Assembly: GCA_005883855.1 (NCBI GenBank)
Contig: VBAU01000057.1
Coordinates: 8,025-17,068 of the forward strand
Source: Bacteroidota bacterium
GTDB lineage: Bacteria > Bacteroidota > Bacteroidia > Chitinophagales > Chitinophagaceae
Length of the DNA: 9,044 nucleotides
Direction of reading: 5' to 3'
Shown: positions 5,174 to 9,044 of the stretch, in pieces
Position numbering within the stretch: the stretch's first letter is position 1
Layout: the number at the start of each line of letters is the position of its first letter
Translations under genes and position numbers: made by a program
The notes under the pieces: model-generated
The model's database searches: none
What the model was told of the DNA's origin: nothing
Seen by the model: the letters and a program-made list of their open reading frames with translations, nothing else

Positions 5174-5246
5174 GCGGAAGTAGCTCAGTTGGTAGAGCGA
5201 CAGCCTTCCAAGCTGTAGGTCGCGGGTTCGAACCTCGTCTTCCGCT
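5174..5246 (+). tRNA. tRNA-Gly (anticodon TCC)
   Basis: The 73-nt cloverleaf has acceptor stem GCGGAAG/CTTCCGC, anticodon stem ACAGC/GCTGT with loop CTTCCAA (anticodon 5207-5209), and T loop GGTTCGAACCT. The discriminator is T and CCA is not encoded. Confidence 0.97.
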
Positions 5247-5253
5247 CTTTACC

Positions 5254-5333
5254 GAGTCAAAAAAGTCAAATAAGTCGAAAAGATAGTTGGCAGTCTGTAT
5301 GACTTATCTGACCTCAGCTGACTTCAATGACTC
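5254..5333. repeat. Nested AAGTCA/TGACTT inverted-repeat array between tRNA-Gly and tRNA-Thr
   Basis: Three short left arms in order, GAGTCA (5254), AAGTCA (5263) and ATAAGTC (5270), are mirrored in reverse order by GACTTAT (5301), TGACTT (5319) and TGACTC (5328). Together they could form one long imperfect hairpin filling nearly the whole spacer. Confidence 0.7.
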
Positions 5334-5338
5334 AAAAA

Positions 5339-5410
<72 letters not shown>

Positions 5411-5482
5411 CAGACAGTTGATGAGTGTGGAGAGCATCCCGATGTATCGGGAAGCTCGTGAGTTCAATTCTCATCAACGGTT
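5411..5482 (+). pseudogene. Degenerate tRNA-Thr copy (tRNA pseudogene)
   Basis: The 3' part repeats the preceding tRNA-Thr: 5456-5480 is identical to 5384-5408 over 25 bases, covering the T arm and 3' acceptor strand. The offset is exactly 72 nt, the length of the intact tRNA. The 5' part keeps only traces (a GTTG and GAGC segment). The anticodon arm is replaced by the palindrome TCCCGATGTATCGGGA (5437-5452), which cannot form a normal 7-nt anticodon loop on a 5-bp stem. It is not expected to be a working tRNA. An integration scar carrying the tRNA 3' end is an alternative origin. Confidence 0.7.
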
Positions 5483-5534
5483 CAAATTGAGTGGTGAATT
5501 GTAAGCGGAACTTCGTGTTCAATAGACTGTAGAA

Positions 5535-5580
5535 CGCACAAGGGTGCGACGCAACGAAAGCTAAATAGTAGTAACGTTGC
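5535..5580 (+). other. Two small hairpins in the leader before tuf
   Basis: CGCAC/GTGCG (5535-5539 with 5544-5548, loop of 4) and GCAACG/CGTTGC (5551-5556 with 5575-5580, loop of 18) lie between the tRNA pseudogene and tuf. They may serve in processing tuf mRNA away from the tRNAs. This is inferred only from complementarity. Confidence 0.4.
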
Positions 5581-5588
5581 TGATAAAT

Positions 5589-5596
5589 TAAATTTG
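5589..5596 (+). promoter_or_regulatory. Possible secondary -7 element for tuf
   Basis: TAAATTTG matches TAnnTTTG 25 nt before the tuf ATG, but no TTTG occurs 19-21 nt upstream. It might allow tuf to be transcribed separately from the tRNAs; the A/T-rich context also makes chance likely. Confidence 0.25.
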
Positions 5597-5621
5597 TAAA
5601 AACAACCTAAAACGGATAACA

Positions 5622-6812
5622 ATGGCAACTAAAGAGACCTTTAAAAGGAACAAACCACATCTTAATGTGGGGACGATTGGTCACATCGACCACGGGAAAA
5701 CAACCTTGACTGCTGCTATTACTACCATACTTTCAAAAAGAGGTTTGGCAGAGGCCAAAAAATATGACGAAATAGATGCCGCGCCTGAAGAAAAAGAGCG
5801 TGGTATCACCATTAATACGGCCCATGTAGAGTACCAGACGGCTAGTCGCCACTATGCTCACGTTGACTGTCCTGGTCATGCCGACTACGTTAAGAACATG
5901 ATCACCGGGGCCGCTCAAATGGATGGCGCGATCTTAGTCGTAGCAGCCACTGACGGTCCCATGCCTCAAACAAAAGAGCATATTCTTTTAGCCCGCCAGG
6001 TTGGTGTGCCTCGGATGGTGGTTTTTATGAATAAGGTTGACCTTGTTGATGATCCGGAATTACTTGAACTGGTGGAAATGGAAATTCGCGACTTGCTCAA
6101 CTTTTATGGATTTGACGGTGATAACACCCCTATCATTAAGGGTTCCGCTACTGGTGCCTTGGCCGGTGAAGAAAAATGGGTAAAAGCTGTAGATGAGTTA
6201 ATGGATGCAGTGGACAGCTACATCCCATTACCTCCTCGCCCGATCGATCAACCATTCCTGATGTCCGTTGAAGACGTGTTCTCCATCACGGGTCGTGGGA
6301 CAGTGGCAACTGGTCGTATCGAAAGAGGAAAAATCAAGACGGGTGAGGCTGTTGAAATCGTCGGCTTGATACCTCAGCCATTGAGTTCTGTTGTTACAGG
6401 TGTTGAAATGTTCAGGAAAATTTTGGATGAAGGTGAGGCCGGTGACAATGCAGGTTTGTTGCTTCGCGGTATTGAAAAGAAAGATATCCGTCGTGGCATG
6501 GTTATTTGTAAGCCAGCTTCGATCACTCCGCACACGGAATTCAAGTGTGAAGTGTACGTATTAAGTAAGGAAGAAGGCGGACGTCACACTCCTTTCTTCA
6601 ATAAATATCGTCCTCAGTTTTATTTCCGCACAACCGACGTGACTGGCGAAGTGGAACTCCCGTCAGGAACTGAAATGGTTATGCCCGGCGATAACACCCA
6701 GCTGACCGTAAAGCTTATTCAGCCTATCGCCATGGAAAAAGGTTTGAAATTCGCTATCAGGGAAGGCGGGCGTACCGTGGGCGCGGGACAGGTGACCGAG
6801 ATACTGAAATAG
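5622..6812 (+). CDS. tuf: Translation elongation factor Tu
   Basis: EF-Tu delivers aminoacyl-tRNA to the ribosomal A site in a GTP-dependent manner. The 396-residue protein is full length, with the P-loop GHIDHGKT (20-27), switch I RGITIN (60-65), switch II DCPGH (82-86), the guanine-specificity motif NKVD (137-140) and GSA (174-176). Domains 2 and 3 follow from about residue 210 (DVFSITGRGTVATGRIERG, then the YRPQFYFRTTDVTG segment) and the protein ends GAGQVTEILK. The start is preceded by an A-rich stretch with no Shine-Dalgarno, normal for this phylum. It lies downstream of four tRNA genes and upstream of tRNA-Trp, secE and nusG, so EF-Tu and several of its tRNA ligands are produced from one locus. 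A hairpin terminator follows at 6887. Confidence 0.98.
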   Translation: MATKETFKRNKPHLNVGTIGHIDHGKTTLTAAITTILSKRGLAEAKKYDEIDAAPEEKERGITINTAHVEYQTASRHYAHVDCPGHADYVKNMITGAAQMDGAILVVAATDGPMPQTKEHILLARQVGVPRMVVFMNKVDLVDDPELLELVEMEIRDLLNFYGFDGDNTPIIKGSATGALAGEEKWVKAVDELMDAVDSYIPLPPRPIDQPFLMSVEDVFSITGRGTVATGRIERGKIKTGEAVEIVGLIPQPLSSVVTGVEMFRKILDEGEAGDNAGLLLRGIEKKDIRRGMVICKPASITPHTEFKCEVYVLSKEEGGRHTPFFNKYRPQFYFRTTDVTGEVELPSGTEMVMPGDNTQLTVKLIQPIAMEKGLKFAIREGGRTVGAGQVTEILK

Positions 6813-6886
6813 GAGCTGGCCCATAGTCTTTTGGCTAAGGCATGACAGGCTTTTTGTAAAAGATTTTTATCTTTACGACATATTTC

Positions 6887-6920
6887 TAAAAGCTGTTCCG
6901 ACTTACCGGAATAGCTTTTA
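6887..6920 (+). terminator. Intrinsic terminator after tuf
   Basis: A 14-bp stem (TAAAAGCTGTTCCG at 6887-6900 with 6907-6920, one G-U pair) closes the 6-nt loop ACTTAC and is followed by GCTTTCTT. The A and T runs at the stem base suggest it could act in both directions. The trailing T tract is interrupted, so some readthrough into tRNA-Trp is plausible. Confidence 0.75.
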
Positions 6921-6943
6921 GCTTTCTTACAGGCATAGTCTCG

Positions 6944-6966
6944 ATGCCGACCCCAAGCGTCGGCAT
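6944..6966. repeat. 8-bp GC-rich inverted repeat before tRNA-Trp
   Basis: ATGCCGAC (6944-6951) pairs with GTCGGCAT (6959-6966) around a 7-nt loop, with no T tract after it. It resembles the palindromic spacers in the other tRNA gaps and may be a dispersed repeat or a processing hairpin. Confidence 0.55.
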
Positions 6967-6983
6967 TCAATGAAGGGTTCTTT

Positions 6984-7054
6984 ACGGGCATAGTTCAATG
7001 GTAGAATAGCGGTCTCCAAAACCGTTGATGGGAGTTCGAATCTCTCTGCCCGTG
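6984..7054 (+). tRNA. tRNA-Trp (anticodon CCA)
   Basis: The 71-nt cloverleaf has acceptor stem ACGGGCA/TGCCCGT, D arm TAGTTCAATGGTAGAATA, anticodon stem GCGGT/ACCGT with loop CTCCAAA (anticodon 7016-7018), and T loop AGTTCGAATCT. The discriminator is G, as usual for bacterial tRNA-Trp, and CCA is not encoded. It lies 30 nt before secE, the usual tuf - trpT - secE arrangement. Confidence 0.96.
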
Positions 7055-7084
7055 CGAAACGATTTGTAATTCTAAATTTAGATC

Positions 7085-7279
7085 ATGCATAAGATCTCAA
7101 CTTATTTCAGAGAAAGCTATAAAGAGTTGACGGAAAAGGTGAGCTGGCCAACGTGGGCGCAGCTTCAGCAGTCAACTATGATTGTGCTGGCTGCGACATT
7201 AGTGATCACTGCCATGGTGGCGGTGATGGATTTTGCAGCGGGCAATGTTTTAAAACAAGTTTATAAATTCCTTTTTTAA
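7085..7279 (+). CDS. secE: Preprotein translocase subunit SecE
   Basis: SecE clamps SecY in the inner-membrane SecYEG protein-export channel. The 64-residue protein is the short single-helix form. It has an amphipathic segment with the conserved KELTEKVSWPTWAQL motif (about residues 13-27, including the W-P-T signature) followed by one transmembrane helix at about 31-51 (TMIVLAATLVITAMVAVMDFA). No Shine-Dalgarno is visible. The stop codon TAA shares its last A with the nusG start (TAATG), pointing to coupled translation. tRNA-Trp ends 30 nt upstream and is probably on the same transcript. Confidence 0.96.
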   Translation: MHKISTYFRESYKELTEKVSWPTWAQLQQSTMIVLAATLVITAMVAVMDFAAGNVLKQVYKFLF

Positions 7280-7869
7280 TGATGGAAGAGACAACAGACA
7301 TTCAAAATACGAATGCAACTCAACAGGAGACAAAATGGTACGTGCTCCGTGTAGTGAGTGGCAAGGAGCGAAAGGTGAAAGAGTATCTTGATAAGGAAAT
7401 TTCGCGAGGAGGCTGGGACAACGTCGTGAAGCAGGTTTTCTTACCAGTAGAAAAAGTGTATAAAGTGCAGAATGGCAAAAAAGTTATGCGGGAGCGAAAT
7501 TATTATCCGGGTTATGTTATGATTGAAATAACAGAGGGAAAATTGAGCGATGACCTGCGTGATACCGTCAAGAATACCACTAACGTTATTCATTTCCTCG
7601 GCAAAGAAAATCCTATCGCCTTGCGCAAAGCGGAAGTAAATAAGATGCTTGGTAAAATGGACGAAATGGCTGAGGCCGGCGGCGTCAGCATGAGCGAACC
7701 GTTCATTGTGGGCGAAACAATCAAGATTATTGAAGGTCCCTTCAATGATTTTAACGGTGTAATTGAAGAGGTAAATGACGAAAAGAAAAAATTGAAAGTA
7801 ACGGTAAAAATATTCGGCCGTTCCACCCCAGTGGAATTAAATTACATGCAGGTCGAAAAGATCAGTTAA
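7279..7869 (+). CDS. nusG: Transcription termination/antitermination factor NusG
   Basis: NusG binds the clamp of RNA polymerase, suppresses pausing and links it to Rho or to the ribosome. The 196-residue protein has an NGN domain (about residues 20-120), with KWYVLRVVSGKERKVKEYL, the YYPGYVMIEI segment, and VIHFLGKENPIAL in place of the more usual FVGxxxxPxPL. A C-terminal KOW domain covers about 140-196 (FIVGETIKIIEGPFNDFNGVI). The start overlaps the secE stop by one base; an adjacent ATG at 7282 is equally possible and changes one residue. A strong terminator follows 19 nt after the stop. The rplK-rplA genes that normally follow nusG are absent, so here nusG ends its operon. Confidence 0.97.
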   Translation: MMEETTDIQNTNATQQETKWYVLRVVSGKERKVKEYLDKEISRGGWDNVVKQVFLPVEKVYKVQNGKKVMRERNYYPGYVMIEITEGKLSDDLRDTVKNTTNVIHFLGKENPIALRKAEVNKMLGKMDEMAEAGGVSMSEPFIVGETIKIIEGPFNDFNGVIEEVNDEKKKLKVTVKIFGRSTPVELNYMQVEKIS

Positions 7870-7888
7870 TAAAAAAATAATAGTTGCC

Positions 7889-7920
7889 ATCGCTCCACCA
7901 ACGTGGGGCGATTTTTTTTT
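7889..7920 (+). terminator. Intrinsic terminator after nusG
   Basis: A 10-bp stem ATCGCTCCAC (7889-7898) with GTGGGGCGAT (7903-7912, one U-G pair) and loop CAAC is followed by an unbroken T run up to 7920. It is a textbook intrinsic terminator and marks the end of the secE-nusG operon. Confidence 0.92.
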
Positions 7921-8044
7921 GCGTTAACGCTCTCCTAAAAAAAAGTTCGTTCCCATTGTTATGACAAGCGGTAACAAAATCTTTTCTCATGCGTCTAACT
8001 TCGTAAAGGCTCAGTAGCAAAGTATAAACCATTATCCGAGAGTC

Positions 8045-9044
8045 ATGAGAACTAGATGTTGTGCGCGATTAGCCACTGTTGTATTAGCAGTTGCTGTCGG
8101 CTCTCCATATTTTCTATATTCACAATCTCCCGCGCCGAGAACTTTACCCGCAAAAAGGACAACAGGAGCGATAAAGATTGATGGTCTGCTTAGTGACACC
8201 GCGTGGAAAGATGCGGCTAAGATGACAGACCTCATCGAATTCCGTCCAAAAATTGGAGACAAGGAAAATTATGAGACCCGAACCGAAGCATGGCTGATGT
8301 ATGATGATAATGGCATTTATTTCGGAGGTTATTGTCATGAAAGAACGAAAGACAGCATATCGAGTGAATTGAAAGGCCGTGATGGCTATGGCGCAAATGA
8401 TTATGTAGGTATCATTTTTGACACCTATTATGATAAGCTAAACGGCTTTGAATATTTTGTTACTCCCCTGGATGAACAATGGGATGCAAAAATGTCTCCT
8501 CCTTCCATGAACGGAAACTCGGAGGATTTTTCATGGAATGCTGTCTGGAAAAGTGGTGCAGTGATTCACGATGATGGCTGGAGTTTTGAAATGTTTATCC
8601 CATACTCTGCAATCCGATTTGGAAAGAAAGATGTGCAAACATGGGGATTTAATATTACCCGCCGCAGGAGAAAAACAGAAGAGCAGTTTACGTGGAACCC
8701 GATCGATCCAAACGTAAACGGTTTCCTCACGCAAGAGGGTTTGTGGACTGGGATCGCCCACATAAAACCTCCCGTGCGTCTGCAATTCTCTCCATATTTC
8801 TCTGCATACGTCAATCACTATCCGTTTAACACGCCCGATCAAAAAAATTGGTCGTCGTCGATAAATGGCGGCATGGATGTGAAATATGGGATCAGCCAGG
8901 CGATAACGCTCGACATGACTTTGATTCCCGATTTTGGACAGGTCCAGAGCGATAACCAAGTCTTGAATCTTAGCCCATTTGAGGTCAAGTTTAACGAAAA
9001 CAGGAGCTTTTTTACGGAAGGAACAGAGCTCTTTGGAAAAGGAA
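8045..9044 (+). CDS. Secreted CBM9-like/DUF5916 protein, partial (3' end outside window)
   Basis: The reading frame is open from ATG 8045 to the end of the window (333 codons), so the C-terminus is missing; family members are usually about 700-900 residues. The first 26 or so residues look like a Sec signal peptide (RTRCCAR followed by a hydrophobic stretch, likely cut near YSQ). A CBM9-like beta-sandwich domain follows at about 43-215, opening with IDGLLSDTAW (45-54) and including AWLMYDDNGIYFGGY. From about residue 245 the DUF5916 region begins, with QFSPYFSAYV, then IPDFGQVQSDNQVLNL (294-309) and ENRSFFTEG (318-326), all highly characteristic. The remainder is predicted to be an outer-membrane beta-barrel. 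The biochemical function of this family is unknown to me. A TAACTTCG box at 7996-8003 may be its -7 element, but no -33 partner is seen. Confidence 0.88.
   Translation, partial: MRTRCCARLATVVLAVAVGSPYFLYSQSPAPRTLPAKRTTGAIKIDGLLSDTAWKDAAKMTDLIEFRPKIGDKENYETRTEAWLMYDDNGIYFGGYCHERTKDSISSELKGRDGYGANDYVGIIFDTYYDKLNGFEYFVTPLDEQWDAKMSPPSMNGNSEDFSWNAVWKSGAVIHDDGWSFEMFIPYSAIRFGKKDVQTWGFNITRRRRKTEEQFTWNPIDPNVNGFLTQEGLWTGIAHIKPPVRLQFSPYFSAYVNHYPFNTPDQKNWSSSINGGMDVKYGISQAITLDMTLIPDFGQVQSDNQVLNLSPFEVKFNENRSFFTEGTELFGKG

Noticed and set aside
6868..6875. TATCTTTA as a promoter -7 box for tRNA-Trp
   Set aside because: The nearest TTTG is only 11 nt upstream rather than 19-21, and a terminator hairpin follows directly.

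Overview
The window looks like chromosomal DNA from a member of the Bacteroidota (Cytophagales/Chitinophagales-like). Four things point there: several promoter matches to the Bacteroidota consensus (TTTG about 20 nt before TAnnTTTG); near absence of Shine-Dalgarno sequences except in front of rpsU; the rpsU - xer recombinase - hpf - tRNAs - tuf - tRNA-Trp - secE - nusG order; and a CBM9-like/DUF5916 outer-membrane protein. No finer placement can be supported from this stretch.

Left part (1-2872, minus strand). Transcription runs leftwards from ribE (riboflavin synthase) through an OafA-type acyltransferase into a GT2 glycosyltransferase and a SAM methyltransferase that leaves the window. The gaps are 19 and 33 nt, so this could be one operon, with the last three genes probably modifying a surface glycan or lipid. 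The glycosyltransferase is broken: a 31-bp tandem duplication (885-946) shifts the frame, and a T6 run at the glycosyltransferase/methyltransferase junction separates two frames that would otherwise form one fused protein. This is either a decaying gene, a phase-variable one, or an assembly artefact.

Middle part (2938-4690, plus strand). rpsU has a clear promoter, an unusually complete Shine-Dalgarno sequence and a strong terminator. A XerC/D-type tyrosine recombinase follows, then the ribosome hibernation factor gene hpf with its own promoter and terminator.

Right-middle part (4744-7920). Four tRNAs, Thr(TGT)-Tyr(GTA)-Gly(TCC)-Thr(GGT), precede tuf, the same order and anticodons as the classical tRNA-tufB operon of E. 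coli. After tuf come a hairpin terminator, tRNA-Trp, secE and nusG. Every spacer between the tRNAs holds palindromic DNA: three copies of one 26-nt palindrome family, a 12-bp inverted repeat, a nested AAGTCA/TGACTT array, and a degenerate tRNA-Thr copy placed exactly one tRNA length downstream of the real one.

Right end (7921-9044). A terminator closes nusG. The usual next genes (rplK, rplA, rplJ, rplL, rpoB) are absent; instead a secreted CBM9-like/DUF5916 protein starts at 8045 and runs off the window. The strongest leads are the doubly interrupted glycosyltransferase-methyltransferase locus, the palindrome-rich tRNA spacers with the tRNA pseudogene, the exceptional rpsU ribosome binding site, and the synteny break after nusG. 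I did not see a clear, wholly new multi-gene system.
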